This document shows positions 28,701 through 37,820 of a stretch of DNA of 64,000 bases, piece by piece. Position 1 is the stretch's first letter; each line of letters starts with the position of its first letter. A program made the position numbers and the translations under genes. The stretch covers positions 48,799 to 112,798 of the forward strand of contig NZ_POSN01000005.1 of the NCBI RefSeq assembly GCF_002994005.1, written 5' to 3'. The notes beneath the pieces are model-generated. The model saw only the letters and a program-made list of their open reading frames with translations, was not told the DNA's origin and made no database searches. The stretch comes from Apilactobacillus quenuiae (GTDB lineage: Bacteria; Bacillota; Bacilli; Lactobacillales; Lactobacillaceae).

Positions 28701-29302
28701 TAAGCATTCGAAATGTTGCTATAGTCATTACCAATATTAGCGTTATATCCACTACCGTAAGCACTTATGGAATTGTTAATATAGTTAGCATAGCTAGCAT
28801 TATGGTATGCATCACTTAAACTGTTAAGATGATTATTAGCGCTTTTTACAGTTTGATTTGCATTTGAGCTAATTGAATTAGCAGATTGAACTTTGTCATA
28901 TCCACTACTCTGTGTTTTGGCATCATTGTCAGCATTAGAACTTGCAACAACAGCCGAACTAGTAATGGCATTGCTACTAGTAGCATTATTAATGGTGTTA
29001 GCATTACTGTTAACAGTGTTATTATCCAGATTTGCTTGACTATTATTGCCTAATTTTTTTGCAATATTATAAGTATTATCCGTATCATTATTTGTTTCAT
29101 TCCAATTTTGCTTTGAATTGTTATTACTAGCAGCATGGGCATTAATCGTATGCCCCAATAAATCCGATGCTTCATACATAGAGACTGCCATTGCACTACC
29201 CAAAGCAAAGACTGAAATTGATACAGTTACCCATTGCTTTTTGACTTTTCTTAATATCTTTTTATCGTTACTTTTGTGGACTCTTAATTTGTTGTATATC
29301 AT
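19736..29302 (-). CDS. Giant secreted repeat protein 2 (3188 residues) with a different repeat type
   Basis: I chose the ATG at 29302: GAAGGTGA lies 5 bases upstream, and MIYNKLRVHKSNDKK then aligns with the other giants, whereas the ATG at 29317 precedes that ribosome binding site. The signal peptide with KKQW probably ends after AHA (residue 57). An Asn/Ser/Ala-rich helical stretch similar to that of giant 3 follows, then the module YFLTNQGIKDAESGKW, then a beta-solenoid-like region (about 530-970) with IDGQNH. The long middle uses units of about 82-90 residues carrying NPY/NPF, QYQIWQNAY and NDYNNG, unlike the repeats of the other giants. Two divergent SLAP/DUF5776-like modules (3047-3188) end it; there is no LPXTG. 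Confidence 0.83.
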   Translation of the reverse strand: MIYNKLRVHKSNDKKILRKVKKQWVTVSISVFALGSAMAVSMYEASDLLGHTINAHAASNNNSKQNWNETNNDTDNTYNIAKKLGNNSQANLDNNTVNSNANTINNATSSNAITSSAVVASSNADNDAKTQSSGYDKVQSANSISSNANQTVKSANNHLNSLSDAYHNASYANYINNSISAYGSGYNANIGNDYSNISNAYSSATSYQSKIYSNNNSLSNAKDAVENNYKSMSDPNAGTTPYDFDHTIKYSYDNNQLKSAQNNLVSVSSYAQNISDSSNSINNIADNTATNNSLNEINSYLEDPNVLKFMGADDAWKKIQSSLAAANSNNASTIGQAASTGSTGSIQSTSYSNFSPDKSNINYQDAFNGVFEAYKDYSNAINGVAQTDPNGAMIHDESSEPAFSGKNLSNGSLGLLATSSSNNVYGYNYFLTNQGIKDAESGKWNVVTNDGNDNSYTPNMNGNAYDQAYLGVQDAMKSQFSGPEFSQKYVKLNANNYKQNNSSHIQYYNIGYNDVVNQSINGKAFVNSESEFETALGFTQGYNIGQTNWNNNVKKVVFTQDINFNTPNNHNTNQNVDVLNNVNGSITIDGQNHIADFQYTSYGFNGTGTTVNVQNFHTIYNANYGPFQMNGSYGDNPGSIHFKNLNYLGAQFIYFTAQNKVNVVIDSGTVNISTNNGYISPWNTMNYAEQESVQVQNGQTVNFIVTRDATYNNFTQNVASIFNFAYSQSNTSSASGGIWLQSGSNMNLKPISDQNYHNPQSTVFMVNGTDLRVDSDAKLNITPLSSNNGQTRFSALQLQGGNLHVNGGTIDINAQYGMTNNIVSVYANGSINVTSPDQQHIGYFLVNTSGTLANNKSVILIDNQPQSGITINNNAWVKVTSNGIGSFNNGATLVYCPNLNVNNKGNLLIQTKGGNGGATLLSANSNTTIANMIDPGEVILDSNGNGTLLGDNVSLKAYSVSYIYNNGSGNQSSYSRYGVVIHNNNITWQDDKGNSYNDNDISGARYIAINAAPSANFDGNISLERSSTSPSAYKISGKLVLANTGTLSQKYDNINMHYKIDDNTEVVVPIHVDNPHDNQVISFNYDLPSLPNNRIIVDAYYSTSIQEQQMIIEPGTYYYYVLHSFKNPLLSAPSSTPSSNDSIIKQDVFHNNDVNDYDNGYADAQNSINPQSPDDNVYMAGYSSGKAINDGIKYSENQNNNRNIDLNYSDKSNQQLYIDAQHAYWSGYNGDNAIVSPKEAYQAGVLNSPNIAINGYNLYKNSPKLDFSSVNNNANNYAHQYSSNIQSAIVSAYVNAYYNAMNASQQGELSYINNPNDNVNPYSNVNFEYDAWHNAHNEASSAVNDYYQNRSTNSFSNAAQSSAYSTAYSTISSAVANNVEHYNSAPTNPYTDLGSNNIQYQAWNQANNALSSAAILGIGKANSSTITLNSSDLTSAAQNTVSSYLDGTRSAAASVYENAYNSTKSLSSLASNNFNDGISQINGENDIKHDFSIQNSFKSSAISIYNNVYSAAQSANDDFNAGNKVNKDANGEVVAPANANYNAIQAQLYEDVYNEVNDAAKNGFNAYNQRNTENDNSYANRGILSIQYQQWKQGYEVASQAAIDAVTAFDKNNGSAALKLAGNGIDQIANTAYNETLKAITLATDDVYNQNYDIKRTNLDGYTQVQKYEYGQAFDHAHPIAEHALTEGNQAYIAVMGMNANPFINYQKGNAYKGWLTGYSTAKSANNEGISDFNDHLSNRVDQFVNKIDYHETTLRNITSSAYNNAYNVTSTGASDAYGLINSKSDTYLGIDKNNYDAEYNAISEGIDAFNTDGNSSLSDSNASAAYQKAYTEAYTNVSGADSEAIRRYVDDQNSGIASYANSAEQSAFDTTSSILKNAEHKAIKDFNQNSYNDNLTETNARLNSLAKTTYSNAYDAHKLGAFDGNILSKQYSYPSTYNQAQIRIYRMAFDDARASETQVIDKAVSAYNNEKSISDNNYNENIQPKNWQDWNNAYNAVSSATSQAIYDVNYARGNQERFISYANFNLKTIADNAYSMAYAATSDGISTAYNNGINVDNKYLPVYQNVYNFANSGASAGIKSIYDSLMKPSDNDISSSQQDVNAYNGAYGNARNIANTALNAFKDNYELHQNEVNYDNDQYKVYDNVYHNFININADGMNAYLKDIHSVNPYINNINGNQYIVWQQAYDAAKQALNDYDDQIASYSSDGKLQTPKTYNNAQAGAYVQTYNKVIEAASDSEHNYLKNPENLNNPYENDQSGVQYQIWQQLHDATFKGFDDRIKNIHQDAVNGYGYNAAQIAAYNRNYATASNVIDTAINTFNNQTASYLNGKLQAPSDYNDAQVNLYRQTYDEISQASLNGLNNYIYDFKNQVNPYTNLIQKQSWQQTYDAARQALNDYNDQSDNYLNGNLRAPSNYNKVQVDAYVKIYNQLSKVSNDSVNKYMNNSGNQVNPYASNPNGIQYQIWQNAYGAVIKGINDYNNGEIKYDANGRPSVPNGYNALQAKIYTNINANIDAANNEGVKAYTINPNDNTNPFSNDPNGVDYQIFQNAYMAAMAGANAYNNGVVNKAGKLAIPRDYNSVQAGAYVAVYDNTSKAAISGAAAFDADDSNNPYVEKDNGAQYAAWNNAYQAAEKAASQAIYDYEYGNESNESMAVSAATNGRVGINNFAKSAYIMATQAASLAISTAVDDFISNIDMNHGQLKLTNNPDLSRKYQSLAKNAYLDAYSNIIAGYNQSIKDGLLKQNVSKQNVDSSNIRTTVNNNQSYKYGYDIAQYGMLGAYDAYKHKQNKPSADFPVNNTTGIALKTYQRNAYKLGYYGGYKGYQDGLNGIENQVHTKYPISNNLIYVNGYDAGYINGQQDISVNETPTPLDIKINYQAGMSLNQTIFKDKDSNFINAYQASYDSAQKGFYDTVYHAFDNKNNDEEYHLGHRAGKNYLDGVNDVEHHRAKRSHDYNYDYGYNAYQAGHKLGFDDISKYQINDLLLGKSKAYKYAYMKGYRIGKQQYDGIIAGKLAGEGGFANSLHGKSSAYAKEYRAAYKKERLNFPMYVYSTSRMFKYRSYNFNHKNLLKYYKAGPRNKAKTFKITGIIRKPNGNTICRLSDRTFIVTRKINEVYYRDNSINTVKVIRDTGIRMHSNKNFSDANVVRNIQYGEKISIEKVVKLGHITRFKLENGNYITSNKTCVKVIN

Positions 29303-29418
29303 AGTATTCACCTTCAAATATACATAGAAGTATTAATCATATTTTATAAAAGAATATCATCATTTAATTAAAAATAAAAACTATTTGTTTTAATAACAAA
29401 AACCTTATAATAATCAAA

Positions 29419-29452
29419 AAAAGAGATTCCCAAATAAATGGGAATCTCTTTT
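29419..29452 (-). terminator. Terminator of giant gene 3
   Basis: A perfect 14-bp stem (AAAAGAGATTCCCA with TGGGAATCTCTTTT) and 6-base loop, about 20 bases past the stop codon. Confidence 0.9.
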
Positions 29453-29472
29453 GAATTTAGCGAAAGAATTAA

Positions 29473-32400
29473 TTAACGAACTCTTTCAACAATGGTCTTG
29501 TTACTTGAAATATATTTACCATTACCGATATAGAATCTAGTAATATCGCCAACTTTTACAAGTTTTTCAACACGAATGACTTCATTCTTCTTAACTTTCT
29601 TAATTGAAGTATTGGTATTGAATTGCTTACTCTTGTAGATGAAAGTACCTTCAGGTTTAATGACACGAACCTTTTGAGGTGCTTTAGTTTCATTGTGACG
29701 GTAATATGCATCGACTACATGACTATCGTTAGCAGTAATATAACCACCAGCAACACGGTATCTTGGTAATCCACTCTTGGAGAAGGTTACACCTAATACC
29801 TTAAAGACATGAGCCTTACCTCTAGGTTCTTTAGCATAGCCCTTAACACGACTGGACTTACTAAATTTATTAGAATTATGCAAGTACATACCGTTAATAT
29901 TGTAAACATATCTTGGTGTATGACGAGTAAATTCTTTTCTAAATGCTTTCTTATAAGCTCTTACATAAGCGGCTGAACGATTACGTAAGTTGGCTGATTT
30001 ATCTCTTTTAGCAGCAGCTAGTCCAGCTTTAATTCCTTCATTATTTTGACGACGAATTTCAGCACGAACTGCTTGCTTAAAGGCATATGAGTAGATGATA
30101 CCTTTACCTGATAATGCACTTTTATCATTTAGCTTACCAGGACGTTTTGCAAAATCAATACCATCTTTGTATCCATCGAAACCTTCATAGTAGGCTGAAC
30201 TACCATTAGCTTTAGGACTAACTGCAGTTTTAGCATCACTAATTCCAGTTAAGCCTTGTTGACCAGCATTGTAACCTGCTCCATAGTACTTAGAACCATT
30301 AGGATTTTGCATAGCATTTTGTAATGCTGTGTTCAATCCATCTTTAGTCTCGGTATATGCTTTTTGATAAGCAGCCTTTTGATCTGGATTATCAAAGTTA
30401 GTTTGTGGGGTAGCATTATTTAACAAATCATTGGATCCAGCAGCAGCAACTGATGAATTATTATCATTATTTGCAGGTGCAGGAATATCATTTTGACCTT
30501 GCTTAAATGCGGCATTGTAAGCAGCTTGATATGCAATATTAGAATTATTTGGTTTTTGACTACCACCATTTAAACCAGCATTGTAACCATCGTAAGTTCC
30601 TTGATATACATCAAGGTAAGCCTTGCGAGCTGCAGAACTACTGTAATCAGAAGGCACTGGTACTTGGCTAAGATCTAACTTACCATTCTTTTGATACTTA
30701 CCAGCTTGGGCAGCTTGAGTAGCATCCTTAATAGCAGCTTGAGCAGCATCAAATCCAGCTTGTGAATCAGCATTTGGAGCTGTCTTAGCACCACCTGTAG
30801 CAGCATTGATTCCAGATTTTAGATTATTAGCTACTTGAGCAGCGGCTTGATATGCTGTAGAACTCTTATCAGTTGAACTAGCATTATCATTACCTGGATT
30901 CATTACTGAATCATAACCATAATTAGCATCTTTCTTAGCTTGGTTATAAAGTGCTTTTTGAGCTGATGTTAAACCATTTGGAGTATAATCACTTGCTTGT
31001 TTACCAGCACCATTCAAGCCTAAAGCATCATTCTGCCCATTAGTCATAGCATTTTGGTTAGCATTGTATGCCATGTTATATGCCATTTGATAGTCTGCAC
31101 TTTGGTTACTATTATTAGTACGCTTACCAGCTTTAGCATCTTGGAAAGCACTTGCAGTTGCTTTGTATGCTTCACGAGCAGCTTGATCTGCAGGAGTATT
31201 TCCAGTCAAAATAGGATGTCTGTTTGAATCAACAATTGCATTAGGATCTGGATCAGTCAATCCTTGAGCTGCGGCATAACCAGCACTAGCTTGTCTTGCT
31301 TCATTAAATGCATTAGATGCAACTGAGTTTGGATTAGCACCTGTATCATAAGGATTGTGTCCATCTTGAGAAACTAATCCAGTTGCATAACCTTTTTGTG
31401 CATCAAATGCATTTTTAGCAGCTTGATCAGCAACATTAGTTGCATGAGAATAAGGATTTGATACATTAGCAATTGCTGCTGAATTACTTAAGTCCACATT
31501 CTTGGTATTATCAAAGAATGCTTGAGATCCTCTATTTCTAGCACTTTGGGCATTCCCATAAGCTTGGTTATATGCCATTTGATATGCTGTAGATTTACCA
31601 ATATTACTATCAGCATTGTCACCAGCAATTCCAGCAGTGTAACCATCATGAGCACCAGCATATGCATCTTTCTGTGCTTGGGTAGTAGCATCATCAGGAA
31701 TCTTATTAATTCCATTTGCTACATCGGTACCAGCTGTGTCAATTAACTGTTGACTAGCTTTACCAGAATTATAAGCTTGAGCTTCAGATGAACTTGCTGG
31801 ATAAGATGCATTTTGATTAGTAGCACCTTTATCATAAGCAACTTGGTTATCATAAGCATTATTAAATGCTTTATCAGAAAGACTTAATGGTGAATTTGTT
31901 TTACGGTTTGCACCACTAAAATTATCAGCAATTGCTTGTTGAGCACCTGACTTAGCTGCTTGAGATGCATCCCCGTATGCTTTAGCATATGCAGCATTAT
32001 ATTCGGATGCTTGGGATGGATTAGTTGGATACTTAGCATTTCCATTTGGATTATAATTACCAGTTTTAGCATCATCAAATCCTTGAGATGCACCATTTGC
32101 AGCTGGAGTACCATCATTGGTTCCATCAATTTCCTTGTTATAAGATGCAGCTGCATTTTGACCATTTTGATAAGAAGCATTAGTGCCAGAATTATCTTTG
32201 TATGGTGATGGTACTGAGCTTCCTTTTTCAGTTGCAAGACCAGCATCATATGCTTGTTGATTCTCATAACCTTGTTGTGCTAATAAACTGCTACCAGCAT
32301 TAGTTGATTTCAATTCTTTATTATCTGCTTTATCATTTAGATATTGCTTTGCTCCTTGAGCAGCTTCATCTTGAGCTTGTTTCAAAGCTTTTTGATAAGA

Positions 32401-35400
32401 TGCTGAATCAGTTTGAACATCAGATGGTACTTTGTTATCACCATTAACTTTATCGGTGTTAGCACCTACTTGAGCTCCCCAGTATGCATTCACTTCAGCT
32501 TGATTAGACTTATTATCATCAAGAGATGGAGCAGAACCAGGCTTAGTGGCTTCACTATATCCAACACTTTGATTCTTAGCTAAATTATATAATGTTGGAT
32601 TATTTTGAGCATCTGGTTGATGATTATATTTGTCAGAATTACCAGATTGTCCGTCAATTAATCCTGCCATTGTAGCATTGTATGATGAATTACCAGTTTT
32701 GAAAGCAGTTTTACCAGCATTAAAATCAGTAACCGCTGCATTATATCCAGCATTTGCAGAATTACCTTTTGTAATAGCATCAGTATACTCAGATGACAAA
32801 TTGCTGTGATCATTAGGGACAACTTTACCATTCAATCCAGCTTGATAACCAGCTTGAGCATCAGCATATCCTTGTTTATAAAGTGGATTAGAATTTGTAT
32901 TATCAAAATTATTATCAGCAAATGCTTGAGCTCCTTGTTGACGTTCAGCAATTGCTCTACTATTAACACTTGTGTAAACAGGATCATGATTAGATGGACT
33001 TGTGCTAGGTGTTTTACCAGCATCTAATAATGCATTAATGGTATCTCGATATGCTGGGTCTTGACTATTAAAATCATCAGTATTTGGTTTATGTTTTAAA
33101 ACTGATGAAGGATCTTGAGAATCCTTAGCATAAGCACTGTTATAATCTGTTTTTGCTTGATTATAGGCACCAGATGCATTAGATTTCTTTCCTGATGTAG
33201 CACCTTGTTGATATTCAGGTGACTTACCAAAAGTATTAACATCAGGATTGTTCAATGCTGCTAAATAACCAGCTTGAGCATCTGTATAACCCTTACTATA
33301 ATTTGTATTATCACTACGTGTAGGGTCTTGAGGTTTTGAATTCAAGAATGCATTTGATCCGGCTTTAGCCTGTCCTAAATCATTAGCTGTACTGTATGCA
33401 TTTAAAGCAACCTGATTATTAGAATCATTCTGCTTATTATTATCCTTATTAGTAAATCCATCTTTATACCCATCAACTGCCGCATTATATGCAGTTACAT
33501 ATGCAGTTGGATTAGAAGTACCAGCAGGTACATTAGAAATATCTATAGTACTAATGCTATTTTCGTTAGCACCTTTAGAATCAATTTGTCCAATTTCAGC
33601 TTTTGCAGCAGAAAGTCCTGCAGATTGAGATTGTGCAGCATCATAAAATGATGTTGTTGCATCATTAGGACGAGGGGTTGTACCTCTCAACCCATTAATT
33701 GTGGCTTGATATACAGAATTATTATCTGGATAATTTGGTTTTATATTCGAAGGACCAGCATAATAATCTGCAATTGCTTGATTATATGCTTCCCTAGAAT
33801 TATCACTGTTTGCTGAACGAATTCCAGCTTGTTCATTAACATTAGTAGATGTATAACCAGAATTATTTAAAGCATTTTGGAATCCATTTTGAGTTTGATT
33901 GTAAGCATTGTTATAAACTCCTTGTTCAGCAGCAGAATCTTGTGGATTCTTATTACCAGTTAAAAATGCACTTTGTCCATCAGAATTTTGTTTAGCTGCC
34001 TTATTAATTTCAGCATTATATGCATTTACATAATCGGCATTATCAGAAGCACTACCATCATTTGTTTTAGAAATAGTAGCATTTTTACCAGCTTTTGCAG
34101 CTTGAATAGCATCTGCATAACCTTTATATGCATTTTTAGCTTGATCATTACCTAGTGTTGATAAATCATCATTATTATTACTCATAGGATTGTTATTATT
34201 TTGAGCTTTACTATATCCAGCCTGAGCTTGGTTCCCAGCATTTAATCCAGCATCATATTGTGCTGAATATTTCTTATCTGAATCACTCATATGACCATCA
34301 CCTAATAAGGCTGCTTCATATCCAGCTTGAGCATCTTTATAACCACCGGTAACACTTGAATTAGCACCTTGTTGTAACTTTTGACCACTAATATAAAGGC
34401 TTTGACCGTTATTTCTATCTTGAATTGCTTGATTATTAGCTGATTGATAAATTGGTGAATTATTATCAGAATTAGTTTGTTTATTCGTAGCAGCATCTGT
34501 ATAACCATTAATAGTGTTCATATATGCTGATTGAGCATTACCGTTAAGTCCAGTATAACTTGAATCATGTGTGTAATCATATGATGGTTCACTACTATGC
34601 TTCTCAAATGCATTTTTAGCATTAGTGTATCCAGTTTTCATATCAGGGGTCATAGACTTAAAACCACTGTTATAGCTATCTGTATTGGCCTTATCTATAT
34701 CACTAGTTGGACCGTTATTATTATCATTTAAAGCTGCTATTAATCCATCATTATAAGCAGTATTGGAATCTTTACTACCAAAAGCACTACCATTAATTTT
34801 GTTAGATATTCCAGCAGAATCAGTTACAATATAGTCATTTGGATTTATAGTAATTGTTTGACTTTGACTAGAAACACCATAACCTGCATTAACTTGTATT
34901 GTATTTCTACTACTATCATTAGGTGTAACAGGTAAGTCTAATGAAAATGGTACAATCTCACCAGATATAGGACTATTAACAGGTATTGTTTGTGATACTT
35001 TTTGACCACCAACAGTTACATCTATATCAATGTCTTTATAAGTAGTAGATGGATCAACATTAGATAATTGGAAATTACCTGTAACTTTATAACCACCAGG
35101 AGCAGTAGATGATTTTTGCAATTGAACTTTATCATAAAAGTCAGCGTTAGGAGATGCTGTTAACGTTAAACTTCTAGCATTAGACAAACTTGGTCCTGTT
35201 GAAACAGATCCATCTTTATTATGAGAATCAACCGTGTTTCCTGCAGAATACTGTACATTATAAGATGGCTTACCTTGTATTGTCGTTCCGTCATTGTATA
35301 CAATTTTATAACCTACAGAGTTAGCATTTAATGTACCTTGAAGTAAAGGAGCTCCACTACCTCCATTATCAATCACTACATTAGTACCAGGATTATCAAT

Positions 35401-37593
35401 ATTTATTGTAGCTCCAGGAGCACCTAATAAGGTTGGAGAACCAGAATTATCAGTTGTAATAATAAAGTTACCTTTATTTTTTATTGATAAACTGGGTACA
35501 TAAGTCATTGTAGAACCTGAAGTAATTCCATTAAGACCAGTAGCATTTAAATTAAATGTACCATTATTTGATATATTTAACTGCGCTGGATTTTTTGTAC
35601 TATCACCATCATTATTTAATATTATTAATGATCTATTTGAACCGAAAGTACCCTTACTTTTAATGTTAAAATTACCACTATTAACAGTAATAATTGAACC
35701 AGGATCAAAAACAATAAGATTAGCACCATTATTATTTCCAGGACTAATATTCCCATTATTATTAACAGTCAAATTACCACCATTAATATTAAGAATACTA
35801 TTTCTAGTCATATAAATTAATGAATTATTAATATCATGATTATTTATAATATTAATCTTACCACCATCATTAATATTTAGATGCCCATCATTATTAGTTA
35901 ATGCTCTATCATTATTAGTTGTACTTATGTTTAATATTGCATTTTGATTAATAGATATTTGACCATTATTATTCAAAGTAAAACTATTACTGTTGTAATT
36001 AAGATCTTGATAGTTAATATTTCCACTACCACTAGTAATTTGAATAGGTGCACCACCACTAGCATTATTATCAGTTAAGCTATTAAAATTGATAAGAGTT
36101 ACATTACTATTGTAATTACCAAAATTATAAGTATTACCACCAAAATCAACATTATGGTTTTGACCATTAATAGTTAAATCACCATTAAAGTTATTAATAG
36201 TATTTTTTGTTGAACCAGGATTAAATGTTACATCCTTAGTAAATACAATGTTTTTAACATTAGAGCTAGCAGCTGAAGTTATCGCATTTTCAAATTGATC
36301 TTGAGAATTAACAAACTTTGTACCTTGGTCAATACTATTTTTTTGAACGTAATCAAATCCATGTGTAGTTGCAGAATCTGCTGGAGCACTGTTATTTCCA
36401 TTATCCATAGCATTTTGAGCACCTAAATATGCTTGACCATATACAGCTCCGCTATCAGGAGTATAAGAAGTAGTATTTATGTTCCATTTACCAGTTTCAG
36501 CATCTTGAGCAGCTTGAGCAGCTAAATATTTATCATAACTAGCAGAATCTATACTACCTGATGCAGATAGTCCATTAAAAGAACTACTTGAAGGAACACT
36601 ACCTGAAGATAGACTATTTACAACTCCGTTATATCCATTAGAAGCTGCACTATATGCAGTGTAAGCGGATGTTTGTGTAAATTTAGTAATATCTTCAAAT
36701 GCAGCACTTGCAGCACTTGAATCTGCTGAAATTGCATTAGATGCATCTGAAATAGCACCCGAAGCAGATGTCAATGAATTATAGCCATCAGTTTCACTAT
36801 TTAAGTACGTTTTATCACTAGCATATTTAACTCCATGATTAGTGTCACTAGATGAACTTCCAGCACTTGGATCTTTCATTGAATTATAGTTATTTTGCAC
36901 TTTAGTATTTGCATTTGAAACAGCTTGACTGTTGTTAGGAATGCTTGAACTTTTTGCAGTAGCATCATTATATGCACTACTAATTTTCACATAAGCATTA
37001 GATACTGATGAATAGCTATTATTACCATATGAACCTAAGGTATTATTAATAGCATTAGCTTGACTTGCAGTATTATATTCACCACTTAGTGAACTATAGT
37101 TGTTACTAGCACTAGTTACACCATTGGATGCATTACTACTAGAATTACTTGCATTTGATGCATAAGAATAACCACTACTTTGAGTGATAGCATCACTATT
37201 AGCATTTGATGCATTATTATAATCAATTGTAATATCTGAACCACTAGTTGCACTGCTTACATTAGTATTAGCAGTAGAAGTAGTATTAGCATCACTTGAT
37301 GCTTGTGAATTGCTACTACCATTAGAGTTTAAATTTTTAGAAATTGATTGGGCATTATCATTATTTTCCTTAACTGCACCAGAAGTCTGTTCATTTTTAT
37401 TGACTGTACTATCAGCATGAGCTTCCACTGTAGTAGGAACCCCCATCAAATGAGATGGACTTTCATACAATGAAACTGCCATTGCTCCACCAAAAGCAAG
37501 CATGGAAACAGAAACGGTTACCCATTGCTTTTTGACTTTGCGTAAAAGCTTCTTCTCATTGCTTTTATGAAATTCATTTTTGTTATACATCAT
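29473..37593 (-). CDS. Giant secreted repeat protein 3 (2706 residues), SLAP/DUF5776-like wall anchor
   Basis: Starts MMYNKNEFHKSNEKK behind AAGAAGGA (the second Met is equally possible). The signal peptide with KKQW is cleaved probably after AHA (residue 60). Residues about 60-330 are Ser/Asn/Ala-rich and helical in pattern, similar to giant 2. A short beta-solenoid-like region (about 420-800) with INGQNH and many N-rich strands follows, then a beta-sandwich-like segment. The rest holds paired repeats of the type YxxGYADAQAGYxAGLNG and AYNxAYxxGQ. The last thousand residues match giants 4 and 5 block by block, including GQNDIPAP and NRxNxG..AGxxAAKR-like segments. Two SLAP/DUF5776-like modules occupy 2560-2706. 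Recent paralogue of giants 4 and 5. Confidence 0.85.
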   Translation of the reverse strand: MMYNKNEFHKSNEKKLLRKVKKQWVTVSVSMLAFGGAMAVSLYESPSHLMGVPTTVEAHADSTVNKNEQTSGAVKENNDNAQSISKNLNSNGSSNSQASSDANTTSTANTNVSSATSGSDITIDYNNASNANSDAITQSSGYSYASNASNSSSNASNGVTSASNNYSSLSGEYNTASQANAINNTLGSYGNNSYSSVSNAYVKISSAYNDATAKSSSIPNNSQAVSNANTKVQNNYNSMKDPSAGSSSSDTNHGVKYASDKTYLNSETDGYNSLTSASGAISDASNAISADSSAASAAFEDITKFTQTSAYTAYSAASNGYNGVVNSLSSGSVPSSSSFNGLSASGSIDSASYDKYLAAQAAQDAETGKWNINTTSYTPDSGAVYGQAYLGAQNAMDNGNNSAPADSATTHGFDYVQKNSIDQGTKFVNSQDQFENAITSAASSNVKNIVFTKDVTFNPGSTKNTINNFNGDLTINGQNHNVDFGGNTYNFGNYNSNVTLINFNSLTDNNASGGAPIQITSGSGNINYQDLNYNSNSFTLNNNGQISINQNAILNISTTNNDRALTNNDGHLNINDGGKINIINNHDINNSLIYMTRNSILNINGGNLTVNNNGNISPGNNNGANLIVFDPGSIITVNSGNFNIKSKGTFGSNRSLIILNNDGDSTKNPAQLNISNNGTFNLNATGLNGITSGSTMTYVPSLSIKNKGNFIITTDNSGSPTLLGAPGATINIDNPGTNVVIDNGGSGAPLLQGTLNANSVGYKIVYNDGTTIQGKPSYNVQYSAGNTVDSHNKDGSVSTGPSLSNARSLTLTASPNADFYDKVQLQKSSTAPGGYKVTGNFQLSNVDPSTTYKDIDIDVTVGGQKVSQTIPVNSPISGEIVPFSLDLPVTPNDSSRNTIQVNAGYGVSSQSQTITINPNDYIVTDSAGISNKINGSAFGSKDSNTAYNDGLIAALNDNNNGPTSDIDKANTDSYNSGFKSMTPDMKTGYTNAKNAFEKHSSEPSYDYTHDSSYTGLNGNAQSAYMNTINGYTDAATNKQTNSDNNSPIYQSANNQAIQDRNNGQSLYISGQKLQQGANSSVTGGYKDAQAGYEAALLGDGHMSDSDKKYSAQYDAGLNAGNQAQAGYSKAQNNNNPMSNNNDDLSTLGNDQAKNAYKGYADAIQAAKAGKNATISKTNDGSASDNADYVNAYNAEINKAAKQNSDGQSAFLTGNKNPQDSAAEQGVYNNAYNQTQNGFQNALNNSGYTSTNVNEQAGIRSANSDNSREAYNQAIADYYAGPSNIKPNYPDNNSVYQATINGLRGTTPRPNDATTSFYDAAQSQSAGLSAAKAEIGQIDSKGANENSISTIDISNVPAGTSNPTAYVTAYNAAVDGYKDGFTNKDNNKQNDSNNQVALNAYSTANDLGQAKAGSNAFLNSKPQDPTRSDNTNYSKGYTDAQAGYLAALNNPDVNTFGKSPEYQQGATSGKKSNASGAYNQAKTDYNSAYAKDSQDPSSVLKHKPNTDDFNSQDPAYRDTINALLDAGKTPSTSPSNHDPVYTSVNSRAIAERQQGAQAFADNNFDNTNSNPLYKQGYADAQAGYQAGLNGKVVPNDHSNLSSEYTDAITKGNSANAGYNAAVTDFNAGKTAFKTGNSSYNATMAGLIDGQSGNSDKYNHQPDAQNNPTLYNLAKNQSVGYSEATKPGSAPSLDDNKSNQAEVNAYWGAQVGANTDKVNGDNKVPSDVQTDSASYQKALKQAQDEAAQGAKQYLNDKADNKELKSTNAGSSLLAQQGYENQQAYDAGLATEKGSSVPSPYKDNSGTNASYQNGQNAAASYNKEIDGTNDGTPAANGASQGFDDAKTGNYNPNGNAKYPTNPSQASEYNAAYAKAYGDASQAAKSGAQQAIADNFSGANRKTNSPLSLSDKAFNNAYDNQVAYDKGATNQNASYPASSSEAQAYNSGKASQQLIDTAGTDVANGINKIPDDATTQAQKDAYAGAHDGYTAGIAGDNADSNIGKSTAYQMAYNQAYGNAQSARNRGSQAFFDNTKNVDLSNSAAIANVSNPYSHATNVADQAAKNAFDAQKGYATGLVSQDGHNPYDTGANPNSVASNAFNEARQASAGYAAAQGLTDPDPNAIVDSNRHPILTGNTPADQAAREAYKATASAFQDAKAGKRTNNSNQSADYQMAYNMAYNANQNAMTNGQNDALGLNGAGKQASDYTPNGLTSAQKALYNQAKKDANYGYDSVMNPGNDNASSTDKSSTAYQAAAQVANNLKSGINAATGGAKTAPNADSQAGFDAAQAAIKDATQAAQAGKYQKNGKLDLSQVPVPSDYSSSAARKAYLDVYQGTYDGYNAGLNGGSQKPNNSNIAYQAAYNAAFKQGQNDIPAPANNDNNSSVAAAGSNDLLNNATPQTNFDNPDQKAAYQKAYTETKDGLNTALQNAMQNPNGSKYYGAGYNAGQQGLTGISDAKTAVSPKANGSSAYYEGFDGYKDGIDFAKRPGKLNDKSALSGKGIIYSYAFKQAVRAEIRRQNNEGIKAGLAAAKRDKSANLRNRSAAYVRAYKKAFRKEFTRHTPRYVYNINGMYLHNSNKFSKSSRVKGYAKEPRGKAHVFKVLGVTFSKSGLPRYRVAGGYITANDSHVVDAYYRHNETKAPQKVRVIKPEGTFIYKSKQFNTNTSIKKVKKNEVIRVEKLVKVGDITRFYIGNGKYISSNKTIVERVR

Positions 37594-37760
37594 AAAATCA
37601 TTCCTTCTTTAAATAGAATAATTACTTAACTTCTAGAACAACATACCACCTTAATGAGAAAAATTAAAATATTATGCTCATTAAATTAAAAATAAATTAG
37701 CGATATATAATTTATCGATTATAAAAAGATAATATAAAATTTTAAATGCAATTCATATAA

Positions 37761-37790
37761 TTGTTTTCATTTTAAATTTAATATTATAAT
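37761..37790 (+). promoter_or_regulatory. Promoter of the glycosyltransferase operon
   Basis: TTGTTT (37761-37766) and a perfect TATAAT (37785-37790) are separated by 18 bases. The start codon is 30 bases downstream, behind AAGGAG. The promoter is divergent from giant gene 3. Confidence 0.65.
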
Positions 37791-37820
37791 GGAAGCATTA
37801 TCTAATGAAGGAGAATTTAT

